This document shows, one piece after another, positions 33,605 to 44,829 of a stretch of DNA of 64,000 nucleotides. The DNA lies in the NCBI RefSeq assembly GCF_905147365.1, contig NC_056428.1:11066001-11130000 (forward strand), read 5' to 3'. The notes below the pieces were generated by a model, which was not told the DNA's origin, did not search any database, and was given only the letters and a program-made list of their open reading frames with translations. Positions within the stretch are counted from its first letter, which is position 1. Every line of letters starts with the position of its first letter. Origin of the DNA: Aricia agestis. Its lineage: Eukaryota; Arthropoda; Insecta; Lepidoptera; Lycaenidae. A program made the position numbers and the translations under genes.

Positions 33605-33691
33605 TAAGAAATAGCAAACAGTTTAGTGTAAGAAAATATGAGGTTATAAACTTCTAACAATAGTTTTGTAATTTCCTTTTCACTTATTTAA

Positions 33692-34000
33692 ATGCTTGTA
33701 AATTTTTATGCTACAATAATCCTAGTGAATCTAGTAGTATTTCCAACACTTTGTAAATCTTGTGAAAAATCTGTCATTTATTATTATTACTCCAAGGAGC
33801 CAAAAGACACTTGCAGAAGTGTTTTATCAAAAACCCATAAGGAGAGCCAGCATTTTGATGCAAAGTTCTTAAATTATAATGAAGAGATGGCCAACAATAA
33901 TGGATTGAACGGACTCTATAGACCAAGGAGTGCTTTAGCTCGGGCCTTTTATGAGAAACACCGCAATGATAGACAACTCCAAGAATTTGATCAAGCAGAG
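33692..34000 (+). CDS. Host gene, putative first coding exon (signal-peptide protein, unknown function)
   Basis: The ATG opens 103 codons ending exactly at a consensus donor, CAAGCAGAG|GTGAGT (34001), in phase 0. Residues 1-21 form a hydrophobic signal-peptide-like segment ending near FPTLC. The rest is hydrophilic, with CKSCEKS, a YYYY run and a YRPRSALARAFYEKHR segment. Beyond the donor the frame continues for 41 codons of low-complexity sequence that is probably intron. I do not recognise the protein. It would enter the secretory pathway. The next exon in phase is 54646-54836, about 20.6 kb away; exons in between cannot be excluded. Confidence 0.65.
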
Positions 34001-34545
34001 GTGAGTCATTTAATTCTCATATTAAAACTAACCTTGCAGTTGTTAATTAAAACCAAAAATAAGTTATTGAAAACTGTTAATTTTGAGTTAAACACAAAGC
34101 TTTACCTAGCTCTACAAGCAAAGTGAGGCCGGTTTATTATTTATGTGCGTCAGACTAAGTTCAATAAACATATCCAGTCTAATAATTCATAAGAAAGAGA
34201 AGAAACTCGTTAAAATCATACCGTACAAGATTAAAAATAATATATCGAATATATGTTTCAGTTATTGTTTAAAAAAATAAAACAGCAAGATGTTTACTTA
34301 ACAAAACGTCAACAATATAATTTTTTGGTGAATGTGCGTACAAAATCCTGTAAATTCTAATGTTCTGGACAGTACATATTTGTTATAGTCTATGAGAAGC
34401 GATTTCATGTACATAATAAAATGTAATTTAATATTTTCTAAATAAATTTAGCAAACAATGTCCTATACCTCAGGATAATAATATGGTCTTTGCGGCTTCA
34501 ATATGCTTTGCCCAATTGTCACTATTTACTATTTAGGTTTTCTTT

Positions 34546-34698
34546 GCCCAGGCACACACTAGCGGCCAAGGCGGCCAGCGAGATAGATACCTTAATATGA
34601 AACCGCCATAGACCTCACGCATCTGGCCACACGCTGTCAAGCGGCCACACCATACTTTCGATGGCCGCCGCGGCCTGGCCGCTAGTGAGCGCCCGGGC
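34546..34698. mobile_element. ~153-bp GC-rich MITE
   Basis: Left end GCCCAGGCACACACTAGCGG and right end, reverse-complemented, GCCCGGGCGCTCACTAGCGG share more than 30 imperfect terminal bases, including GGCCAAGGCGGCCA. Confidence 0.75.
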
Positions 34699-35027
34699 TT
34701 TCCCTAAGGGTTGAAAATGTTTTTGATTATATATACTCTTTCACTTCTTTTATAATATACTCATTTCATTTCATGTAAAAGTGTGGCCAAGGCTTGTTTA
34801 AAGAACAGTCGGGCAGCGCCCATGTATGCATGTATGGCATTTTTTATTGACCATGATAATGTGAAAATAAAGGCAAATAAATTTTCCAGTGTGTGTATGT
34901 ATGATTTTGGCTCTCTTTGTATGGTCTAATATAGATTCAACTTACAACCTTTTAATCTCATTACTCAGCACTCGACTCAGGAGGGCTTAAAGTTTGTATC
35001 CTGTATCTACAGTGGATGCATGGGCAT

Positions 35028-35070
35028 ACCCAGGTAGGGGCAGGGGGAGGCAGCTGCCCCCCTGAAGATA
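35028..35070 (+). repeat. CATGGGCGTACCCAGG MITE end
   Basis: GCATGGGCATACCCAGGTAG and GGGGCAGG match the left end of the MITE at 27075. The other end is not found nearby. Confidence 0.6.
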
Positions 35071-35227
35071 AAATAAACATCAATATTTTATTTTCCTGGC
35101 AAGTGGGATTTTTATTTTTTTTATTTTATCTGCAATCAGTTTGCAAAACTATAAGCAGGTGAGATGTAGGTTTTGGCAGGTAGAGTGCTTCCACCACCGT
35201 GGACAGCTTACTCAATATTAAGGAACA

Positions 35228-37873
35228 TTAAAGAATGTCCTTCCTTTTCAGGCGTTTATTATAATTTCGACTAGACAGAGAGGATGCCAGGATATTCGGG
35301 TGGACCTCCAGTCGTTTTTTGTTCTTCTCTGTGTTTGAGTGAATTTCTTCCTTTATTGTAGGTATATTTAGGTTGTTGTGAAAAAAAAAATGTGAATGTT
35401 TGTGACAAGCCATGGGGATTTAGCGATTGTTCTGAGTATCATGTTTTGCATTCTTTGGAGTGTTAAGATGTTTGAGTTACTTGTACTCCCCCATAGTTGT
35501 ATGCCGTACATCCATATTGGTTTCAGAATTGATTTATAGATTGTCAGTTTATTTTCCATTGACAATTTGCTGTTACGGCCCAAGGCCCAGAGAAGGTTTT
35601 TGAATTTGATGTTCAGTTCGTCCCTCTAGCTTTTTATATGTTTTTGCCATGTAAGGCGTCTGTCTAGGTGTATGCCCAGGTATTTAACGTTGTTTTGGTG
35701 GGGGGGGGAACAGTGTTCTCAAGGGAGACGGGGGGACTGCGCAGCGTAAAGGTGACTTGCACAGATTTTGTAGTGCTGGCTTTTATCCTCCACTTTTGGA
35801 GCCATTTGGTCACTGAATTTAGTCCATTTTGGAGTTTTTCAGATGCCGTGACGGGGTTTTCGTTCGTCGCTAGAATTGCTGTGTCATCAGCGTAAGTAGC
35901 AGTCTCGGCTTCATGGGATGTTGGGAGGTCATAGGTGTATATATTGTTGAGTATAGGACCTAGCACAGAGCCTTGAGGTACTCCTGCGTTTATTTTGTAG
36001 AATTTGGAGGTGGAATCCGACACTACGACTTGAAAAATTCGTTCTATATTATATGATTCTAGTAAAAGGTAATAGCTATTAGGTAGGCACTGCTTAATTT
36101 TACAAAGTAAGCCATCGTGCCATACCTTGTCGAAGGCCTGTTTGATGTCCAAAAACACTGAAGAGACATATTCCTTATTTTCTAGCGATTTTCTAATTAT
36201 CTGAGCTACCCGGTGGACTTGTTCAATTGTTGAGTGCTTCTGTCGAAAGCCGAATTGATGATTTGGGATGGTGTTGTTATTTTCTAATAAGGTTAAGATC
36301 CGTTTTGAGAGTAATTTTTCGAAAACCTTAGATAGGATGGGCAGAAAACTTATTGGTTTATAGGACGTCACCTCGTTTGCTGGTTTTCCGGCCTTATGTA
36401 TCCTAAGTATCCGGGAGATCTTCCAGTAGGATGGAAAGTGTTGCACTCTGAGGATACCATTGAATAATGAGGTCAGGAACACAATAGCTTTTCTTGGCAG
36501 TTCCTTTAGGACTTCAGCTGTGATTAGATCATAGCCAGGTGCCTTTTTAGTTGTCAGTCCTTTAATAGTGCTCCATACCTCTCGCACTGATATAGGTCGA
36601 GGGGGTAGTGACATTTGGAGAGGCTGTGCCAGGTAAGATTCTACTTCAGCTACATTTTCTGTATCAGTAACCTCATTTGGGTAGAATACCTTCTCGAGGT
36701 GTTCAGCAAATAGGTCCGCTTTTTCTTGAGAAGAGCGGGCCCACCCATTAGATGTTCGCAAGGGGGGCTTAGCCATCTTAGGTCTGTTGTAAGATTTTGT
36801 AACTTTCCATAAGGAATAGTCCGTTTTCGCTGTAGCGGTTAGGGATTCTTCTAGAGTTTCTCTTGCCATTCCTTCAGGATGTATTTTAATCGCGAGGCTT
36901 GCCTGTTTAACGCTGTTTTATCTGCAGCAAGTCTGCTCCGCTGCCAAACACGTCTCAGCCGTCTCCTTTCCTGAATTTCCTTTTTTATTTTAAGAGGAAA
37001 GTCATAAGTCGTCTTATTAGTTCCTCGGAATGGTGTGTTCTTCCAACATGCTTCCTGTATCAGTTGGGTAATATACTTTGTTGCGTTCTCTACGTCATCC
37101 GCAGTTTTCAGTGGAATGTTAAGCATTAAATTCTCGTCAATGTAATCTCAGAAGCTTTCCCAGTCAGTATTTTTATTATATAGTTTTTCCGGATCTTCAT
37201 TTTCAATTATATTATTGCTTAAGGTTAGTATGACTGGAGTGTGGTCTGAGGAGCTATCTTGGCAAGATTCGCATTTTATGTAGTGACTGGAGAAGCCCTT
37301 CGTAATGAAAAAATCCAGCAGGTCAGGAATCTTGCACGTGTCCGTAGGCCAGTATGTAGGTTCACATGTGGAGATTGCTGTTAATTTGTTTCTGTCTATA
37401 GATAGTTTAAGTTGTCGTCCGCGAGTAGTAGATAATCTGTAGCCCCAATATGTGTTCTTGGCATTCCAGTCTCCTCCAGCCAGAAATCTCGTACCCAATG
37501 TTGTGAAAAAGTCATTAAACATGTCTTCTGATATTTTATGTTTCGGAGGGCAATACAATCCCTTTTTATCTTGAACCGCGATTGTAGTGGCCTGGAGGTG
37601 TGATGTTTTATATTCCGGCATGATGTGGTGTTTCAGTGATTTTCTCACTATGATTGCTGTGCCTGCATGACCTGTTCCGTCAGGATGCAAAGTTATATAG
37701 CATTCAAAGTTGTTGTTGAATTCAAAGTTGAATTTAATGCTAGTGGATGCGGTGCAATGAGCTTCAGATATAAGTAACACATCTAGCTTTTGTTGGGTGA
37801 GTAGCAGTTCAGCGTCTTGTTTGTTTGGAGTCAGTCCATTTATGTTCCAAGTTCCTACTCGAATAGCAGTCAT
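35228..37873 (-). pseudogene. LINE ORF2: endonuclease and reverse transcriptase, broken
   Basis: Residues start MTAIRVGTWNINGL, an apurinic-type endonuclease (motifs ISEAHC, GGDWNAKN, SSDHTPV). A TGA at 37148-37150 interrupts it without changing frame, and a frameshift lies near 36860. The reverse transcriptase (36869-35664) has GVPQGSVLGP and the catalytic YADD (YADDTAI). A frameshift follows in a run of nine Gs (35700-35708), just before the conserved VKYLGIHLDRRLTW segment. A TAG lies near 35630 and another frameshift in an A/T run at about 35380-35389. The C-terminus ends RNYNKRLKRKDIL, typical of Jockey-type ORF2. The product would nick and prime on target DNA. Confidence 0.88.
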
Positions 37874-39160
37874 TTGGTTAGCCTGTCAACTAGTTTTGTA
37901 ATGAGCATCATCAAAGTACTCATTTGTTGTAATATTATTTCAAATTTTTCCGTTTGTTTTAGTAGAATTTGCTCTACGTTCGTGTCAGTTAGTGAAGAAG
38001 TTTGTGAATCTGGTTGTCTGTCTCTTTTTGTAACATTTGCATAGCTCGTAGACTTACTGGTATCTTTTAGCGGGTACATTTTACTATGCATGTCTGCTTC
38101 TAGGTTTTCTATTACTGTGGGTGTTATGTGTTTTTTTGGTATAGACTTGGTCCGTCTTAGTAGAATTTGCCTATATACGTCGCATCCTTTGTAGTTGGCT
38201 GGGTGTGGGCCATTGCATAGGGCGCAGTGTGCGGGGGTTGAACGATCCTGTTTTTTGCATTCAGACGTTTTGTGTGATCGACCGCATTTGACGCAGCGAT
38301 AGGGTCTCATACAATAGTTTTTCGAGTGTCCGTACTGTTGACACCTTTGACATTGTACAATAGTTGTTCTCCTTCTTGGTTCCTCTATTACTATTGATTG
38401 ATGGTAAATGTATTTAATTTGTTTGGCGGCCTTGTTATTGGGACCGGGTGCAATATTAACGAAGAATGTCGAAGTTGGTTTTTTCTCAGGTCCGAATTTG
38501 ACATTACTGATTTCGCCCTGTACTTTGTTACCAGTTTTTTCTATCTCTTCTATAATAGCTTCTTGTGGTGTTGTGTGATGGAGTTTTTTTTATTACTAGT
38601 CGACAGCATATTTGGTCTTTACGGTTAAATGTATGACCTATTAGATTATTCTCTCTAACTAGAGCTAATATTTTCTTGTAGGCTTCGAGGTCGACACTAC
38701 TTATTCTGAGCTGATTTTTATTTACAATTTTGAGAAAAAATTCTTCTTTACTGGCGATTGTATAAATTAGTTCGGTTAGTTTATTAACATCTTCTATACC
38801 GTAAAGAATAATTGGGGGTGGTTTATTTGGTCTTGATTCCTTGTTTGTGTCCACATTATCTTTAGGGTCGACTTGCAAGGAGCTAAATCTGTTGGTAGTT
38901 TTTACACCCTCAGGGGATGGTGAATGTGAACACTTCTTTCGCTTGTAAGCTCTTGCAGTTGGTACTCGTTGCCATTCAGGTGGACCAGTACTATTGGTTC
39001 CCAAGATTTCCTGTGTCCTGTGCACATCAAGATCTCCACTAGTTGTGTTAGTTGGGTGGTCTATAACAACAACGTCGTCGTTATCACATGGTCTTTGTTG
39101 TTGGCACTCGGGAGTTTTGCTCCCAAGTGAGGAGCTTCTTGGTCGGGTCGTGAAGAAGCT
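37870..39160 (-). pseudogene. LINE ORF1 (gag-like), frameshifted
   Basis: The N-terminal frame (about 39160-38592) is hydrophilic and breaks in a run of eight T/A at 38584-38591. The second frame carries zinc knuckles in series: CQRCQQYGHSKNYC (before 38310), CVKCGRSHKTSEC and CALCNGPHPANYKGC. Its stop overlaps the ORF2 ATG as ATGA at 37870-37873. The protein would bind LINE RNA. Confidence 0.85.
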
Positions 39161-39166
39161 GGGGTG

Positions 39167-39452
39167 GAATAATAATAATAATAATAATATCTATGGACGC
39201 TTCACACCACGCCAGTCTGGCCCCGTGCTAGTACCTAAAGGACTTGTGTTACAGGTACCAGACAACGGAAATATATTTAATACTTTTATACCATACATAT
39301 ATTTAAGATTTTTATTATATCATACACATATTTAATAGGTACACATCCAGACCCGGGAACATTGAAAACTTTTTGTTCCGTCGGCGGGATTCGAACCCGC
39401 GACCCCCGGCTTGAGCTACCAACGCGCTCACCACTGAGCCACAGAGATCGTC
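39167..39452 (-). repeat. tRNA-headed SINE (family B), near full length
   Basis: The minus strand starts near 39452 with CTCTGTGGCTCAGTGGTGAG (A box) and GGGTTCGAATCCC (B box, about 39390), followed by TTTTCAATGTTCCCGGGTCT and a body ending in an (ATT)n tail at 39167-39190. The 3' part recurs at 4985, and a head remnant recurs inside the repeats at 18881 and 19447. The acceptor stem does not pair, so it is not a functional tRNA. Confidence 0.85.
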
Positions 39453-39459
39453 AAATACC

Positions 39460-40700
39460 TGCTGCATAATCTTCCTGTCATCCCTTCGCGAAAGCAAAAT
39501 TTTGTGATTGCCACGTTATGGTATTTTTATGATTGCCACGCGTTTTCATTAGAGCCACAATGCGAATTTCGCGTCGTGGCTGTTTCACTGTGACAACAAC
39601 GCGTTGTGAGCTATTTTTCCGCTCATTGAGCGTTTTCAGTCTTTGAGCGTAACATGTATAATGCAGTAACCATACCTACATTTTTTGCAATAAATTTCCC
39701 ATAAAAAAGAATTACCATAACAAATTATATCTAAATGTTGCATGAATAGTTGACAGAGACCGTATATTATGTTTTGCTACAGCCTACAAATAAGTATGTA
39801 GAGCTCTAAAATACAAGTTTTAAGTTTATGACATTAGGATATTTAATATACAATCAAACCATGTGTGTACGATATCATAATGTTAGATGTTAGTTCTTTT
39901 TAAAAAACTCAACTGAATAAAACTTCAATTTTCATATGTTTTGTATAATATAATTTGGTTGATTGATCGAAACACTTTCTGTGAGTATTGTGCGGGCTTT
40001 CATCTCGCCGTGCTCACGTGTGCCGAGGTAACGAGGATATATTTGCGTATGAAAAACACGAAATACCTCCTGAAGTGTGGAGGGAGGGAGACTTTCAGCC
40101 CTCTCGTTCCCACACGGGGGGCGACCCTTTTAACTTTCATCTCTGTCGAGTGCTCGGTCCACATACTTTTGTTCTATTTGATCAATGTTATTAAATGTCG
40201 CGGACTTACGGGATCAGTTATATGTATAACTATTCGGCGTAAGTAGCTTATGATGGCCAGAAATTACATTCCCAAGCTGATTGCCTGATTGGTAACTATG
40301 TACAATATTCGCTACTTGCTCGGTGCTCCTCGTTTGAGTAAAATGTTACGTTTGCTCGGCTAGGAATTAGGATGCGTTATAATTTTCAAAACTTTGCGAA
40401 ACGATGGCAGACGTGGTTGATCTAGTAGGTACGCCTGTCGCGAGGTTTAACATTTAAACCTTTTAATAATAATAAATCATTTATTTCAGGCTAAGTCCAT
40501 ACGGTAATTAGTTAGTAATTTACAATATTATAGTTTAATAATTAGTACTTAAAAAAAACTATGTTAGTAGACATAATAATACAATTCCTTTAATTTAAGT
40601 ATCTGTGAAGCCTGTTTGTTGCACTAGGTACGTGCACATGTATACGTACCCAATGGCGCATAAAGGGACAATCTTTGTCACTTATTATACTAAGAATGTT
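39460..40700. other. Unannotated intronic stretch
   Basis: No supported gene or shared repeat. Overlapping + frames at 39941-40246 and 39988-40194 have no domain. Confidence 0.45.
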
Positions 40701-40704
40701 GTTG

Positions 40705-41046
40705 GTTTTTTTTTTAATGAAATTAGGGGGCAAACGAGCAAACGGGTCACCTGATGGAAAGCAACTTTCGTCGCCCATGGACACTCGCAGCATCAGAAGA
40801 GCTGCAAGTGCGTTGCCGGCCTTTTAAGAGGGAATAGGGTAATAGGGGAGGGTAGGGTAGGGAAGGGAATAGTTGAGGGTAGGGTAGGGAAGGGAATAGG
40901 ATAGGGGTTAGGGGATTGGGCCTCCGGTAAACTCACTCACTCGGCGAAACACAGCGCAAGCGCTGTTTCACGCCGGTTTTCTGTGAGAACGTGGTATTTA
41001 TCCGGTCGAGCCGGCCCATTCGTGCCGAAGCATGGCTCTCCCACGT
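40705..41046 (-). repeat. Poly-A-tailed SINE (family A), copy 3
   Basis: Same order of blocks as copies 1 and 2, with a longer GGGTAGGGAAGGGAATAG-type minisatellite core (40841-40915). The poly-A tail is the T-run from 40705. Its 5' end abuts a LINE fragment. Confidence 0.85.
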
Positions 41047-41620
41047 ATAAAAACGTCAGTTGTCACGAACTCGGCTCATCAAGGAGGCAACACGCTTTCT
41101 TATAACGGCCTGGAAGCCATCAGCATGCGCTTGTGCCAACATGTTTGATCCGCTGCAGAATCGTGGCAGCCCCAACACTTAACACTGCGTTATTATATTA
41201 AATTCGGAGGGCGTTGTAAGCCCGTTGCGTGTATTTGACCCACAGATTGCACGTGTACATACTTTGGCAAAAAGCTTAAAAAAGAGTTATTTTAACTTGT
41301 GCACTACACCGTGCAAATCTGCGGCCCAACATATTACATCGGACTGCCATCGCCCTCCGCTCTCTCTCCATATCACTATGGTCTATCAAATCGTCAGTCA
41401 CAATGTGACCAAGGTATTTTAAAGTCGATACTCTCGTAAGAGCCATACCATTCAGCGTCACAGTCGGTACTGAGTCTACATTACGTCCCCTTGCTTTAAA
41501 AATCACGAGATTACTTTTCTGGACGTTGTAGACAAGGCCGTGTGACTCTGCATATGTCTCACAGACTAATCAGTCTCCGTAGAGCTGAGATTGATGGACT
41601 CAGCAACACCATGTCGTCCT
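41047..41620 (-). pseudogene. LINE reverse transcriptase C-terminal fragment
   Basis: The minus strand reads LVYNVQKSNLVIFKARGR, then LKYLGHIVTDDL and MERERRAMAVRCNMLGRRFA. These are conserved in the thumb region of non-LTR reverse transcriptases whose clade I cannot name. After 41276 the frame breaks, but LPRFCSGSNMLAQAHADGF-type residues are readable down to about 41080. The catalytic domain is absent and SINE A lies directly behind. Confidence 0.75.
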
Positions 41621-41624
41621 TTTA

Positions 41625-44225
41625 CATTACACCGTTTACATCGCTTACCTTGGCTTACAGACCATTGATAAATCTTTACCGTCAACTAAGTAGTTGGTAG
41701 AGCGCAATGTTTGCCGTAGAAAATTCAAATTACATTCCTCCTGAACTCGTTGATTTAAGCACAAACCATATAATACAGGTTTCACAATGCGCAGTCTAAG
41801 TAAGTAAGTAGCATAATATCTTCCAGTTATACCCAACTTGTACCATTATTATACAATTTTAAAATCTATGTGCAGCCATCGTTACTAATCGCGAACCATT
41901 AGGTTCATGGTGAGTGCACAAAACGTCAATAAATATACTCCGTCTATAAACTACTAACGATTTGCTTTAACCAGAGTAAATAAAACTGTAAACTTTTTGA
42001 ACCAGTGCAATAAACTCGGTGCTGTTTTAGTATGCGCGAGTAGAATTCCGCCAAGATGAATGGCCAATGTATCTGGTAATAATGGGTCTTACACTGATTT
42101 TGAAGTGGCTTTACTAAAATAGGAGAGAAGGACCTAGTTTTCTGTATCTGCCCAAACTGCTCACCACACAACACTCTTTTCCATTGCTCTGGCAAGTCGC
42201 AACCCGGTGAGAGATGCCCTGGATTTACTATTTACATGCGATGAAATGAAACATCTTTCTTGTGAAAAAATCAGATCGTAATTCAGGCATTAGCCTGCAT
42301 CATCCCAAACAGATTTGGAAACAAATAACAATGTTTTTATTGGTTGTAACGCTGGAATCGAAACCATGTCCTCGGAGATCGGAGCAAAGCTTTAAAACCA
42401 ACTTTAGGAAATATTTTGTTAATATTATAAACCAAACCACATATTTTATGTAAGACGTGTCTCGTCTTCACCGACACCTTGCCACTGGTTTTTAAGTAAT
42501 CTTCGGATTGTAAAACTAGTGACTAGTGTCGTGGTTTCTTTAAAACTTAGTTTCAAAACGGCCTGACGATGATGGCACAAACCGTCACACGCTCGGCCGT
42601 AATCACTGCTATCCATTTTAAAACCACCCGGGACTAAATTATTTAAGTAGACGCTTCCGCTAATCGTCAGCGGAGCGGTGCCGCTCTAAATAGATTAATT
42701 TATACTTATGAACGAGGACGCTTTTGGTGTCACGCAATGGTGGCGTGATTGGTGTGACTCCCAGTTGCTCCCAGTCCTGATTGTATGTAATGTACCACTT
42801 AAAATCGCCTTCGTGTGAGAATAAGAGCGAATGACCTAAACGGATTGAGACAATAAATATGAGGTTTCGTCTGCTACTTGAATGACTGCTTCGGCAGTAA
42901 ATTTAAGTTCAAACTTTCTTAGCGGCTTTGTGGACTGTTTTTGGTAAAAATTGTCAAACTCGCGTCAGGATAATCAAAAAATTTGTCGATGTGTGGTAGC
43001 AGAAGATTATTATGCTCTTATAATATTGCCCTTTTTCTACCGCACGCATAATTATGTACGCCTGCATCTGCTATTTAATTTTCACTTCTGCGATTTGCTG
43101 ATTTTTATGCTTTGAGAGTTTAATGTGAAATTATTAAGGCCACGTCAATGTTTTCGTAGATTATTTTATAGAGAAGAAAAAATAAGAAGAGAAAGAAGTC
43201 TGCCATAATCCATTAGGTACTTGTTTCAAGCCGTTAGAGCAGCTCTATAGCTCCATGTATTAAATTTTGACAAATTGACAGAAACGTCTGGGAATTTTAA
43301 TAAAGCCTGGCGGTGGAACATCATACTTGGCTGCCGGCCACGTTACACAAGTTGCTTAGATTTAATTTAAAATGTAATATTGTTTTAAATTGGAATGAAT
43401 AAGTTACAAGATTTACGCTTCTTTGTGAGCGATGACTCTAACTCTAATTTTGGGTGATGTTTTTAGAACATAAAAATTATTTCTACAAGTATAATATTAT
43501 TATATTGCCTAAACGTCCAGTAGTTTATTATGAATTATGATACACTATTTGTACTACCTATAACCCTCACATTAAGACTTCGGGCGTAGGATGTGGTAGA
43601 CTATTCTTTTCTCCTCTACTCTCCGACTTTGGTAGTAATCTGACGCATTAACACCAGCTCAAGCTGCTTGTGCTAAGACATAATAAGTCCTTACCCTCAT
43701 TTACTTAACCAATCGCCGCCATGAGTATCCATAATGCACATTTTCACTCTCATGAAGAATTGGCGCTATCACAGGTTTATAAGTCGATAAATTTTACTGG
43801 CGATAGACATTGGGTTAGGTTAGTATTTCCACGTGCTCGTGTTTTATCTCGCCACTTTACAACCTTACTATACCACCTTTAGATACTTTTTATCACTTAT
43901 AGCGTCTTCTATTTTATTTTTGCCGATTTGTCGATAGTATCAGCATTCAGCGTTTACAGCTACTTGATATTTTCAATAAAAAATCCGCGTGCAAAAGAAA
44001 TAGAATAAAACATAAATGTGCTACAAAGTTAGGTATTTTTTGTAGAAAAAAAACCTTTTTCAGGTTCTATAATGAAAATAATGCTAACTGAAATAGAAAA
44101 AAAACATAACCAAAAAATTCTCAACTGCTGAGCTGCAATCAGAGGGGTTTCATAATAATTATTAATTAAGTGCTTAATATAAATGGATGAATGGATTGAC
44201 ATAAAATGTATTCATTTTATTTTAA
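41625..44225. other. Unannotated intronic stretch
   Basis: No supported gene. Frames at 41645-41836, 41944-42195 and 42262-42453 have no recognisable domain and no clear splice context. Confidence 0.45.
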
Positions 44226-44410
44226 ACCTTACCGCCGTACTCAGCGACAAACATTAATTATTACTTCTTCTTCTTTTAAAAATGGCCGACTCGGTGAATT
44301 GCCAATGTCAGAGTGGCTCGAAAGACTTTGCTCTAAATAAATTTAAAATATTGACATAAGCCCCATACATTATCCGTCAAACTCTTCATTAAATTGAAGC
44401 TTAATCATAA

Positions 44411-44605
44411 CTAGCTATTTGACCGAGCTTCGCTCGGTATTCGATAAAACACGAATAAAATGACATTTTCTAAAAATGATTCCTAGCTAGATCGATTTAT
44501 AGCCCCCGAAACCCCCTATATACTAAATTTCATGAAAATCGTTGGAGCTGATGCCGAGATTCCAATTTAATATACAAGAATTGCTCGTTTAAAGATATAA
44601 GATTA
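44411..44605 (+). repeat. LINE/SINE 3'-tail-like repeat (CTAGCTATTTGACCGAG family), copy 3
   Basis: It starts CTAGCTATTTGACCGAGCTT and ends GCTCGTTTAAAGATATAAGA. It is closest to the 9538 copy and has a short TA tract in place of a long one. Confidence 0.75.
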
Positions 44606-44797
44606 AGGGCCGGTTTACACGTATTAAGTAGATAAGTAGTAACTAAATTCTAATTGTCTAGATCTAGTTTAGTTTACTAAATTTTAACTAGCTACTTGCT
44701 ACTAAATTTTGTGTTTACATGTAATTAACAACTTAAAATTAATTTAAAATTTAGTTAACTACTTATCAACTTGATACGTGTAGGTAAACCAGCCATA
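44603..44797. mobile_element. ~195-bp MITE at a TTAA site
   Basis: Left TTAAGGGCCGGTTTACACGT and right end, reverse-complemented, TTATGGCTGGTTTACCTACA continue into shared ACACGTAT and GATAAGTAG. The TTAA start suggests a piggyBac-like origin. Confidence 0.65.
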
Positions 44798-44829
44798 AAT
44801 GTCTCTGAGTTTGGCCGTTAGTGCCATTT

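Larger units (their letters stand above)
35115..39165 (-). mobile_element. Nearly full-length Jockey-type LINE, antisense to the host gene
   Basis: The minus-strand element reads ORF1 (gag-like with zinc knuckles), then a 4-base ATGA overlap, then ORF2 (endonuclease and reverse transcriptase), and ends in an A-rich tail (about 35115-35140). At about 4.05 kb it is near the usual Jockey length, but ORF1 lacks a clear ATG in frame, so it may be slightly truncated. Four frameshifts and two stops break it. Its 5' end abuts the (ATT)n tail of SINE B at about 39167. Confidence 0.9.
44229..44822 (-). mobile_element. MITE family E, split by two nested insertions
   Basis: The left part (44229-44410) matches the intact copy at 25349-25531 on the opposite strand, and the missing end (AAATGTCTCTGAGTTTGGCC) reappears at 44797-44822. 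Between them lie a LINE/SINE-tail repeat and a hairpin MITE. The three-layer order gives relative ages. Confidence 0.7.

Noticed and set aside
34001..34126. Extension of the 33692 exon to the stop at 34126
   Set aside because: A consensus GTGAGT donor at 34001 marks the end of coding-like sequence; beyond it the translation is low complexity.
39379..39452. tRNA gene on the minus strand
   Set aside because: The tRNA-like head lacks a pairing acceptor stem and continues into SINE B, whose 3' part recurs at 4985.
40381..40424. Mini first exon (ATGGCAGACGTGG followed by GTACG)
   Set aside because: Only eight codons and a weak donor; no further support.
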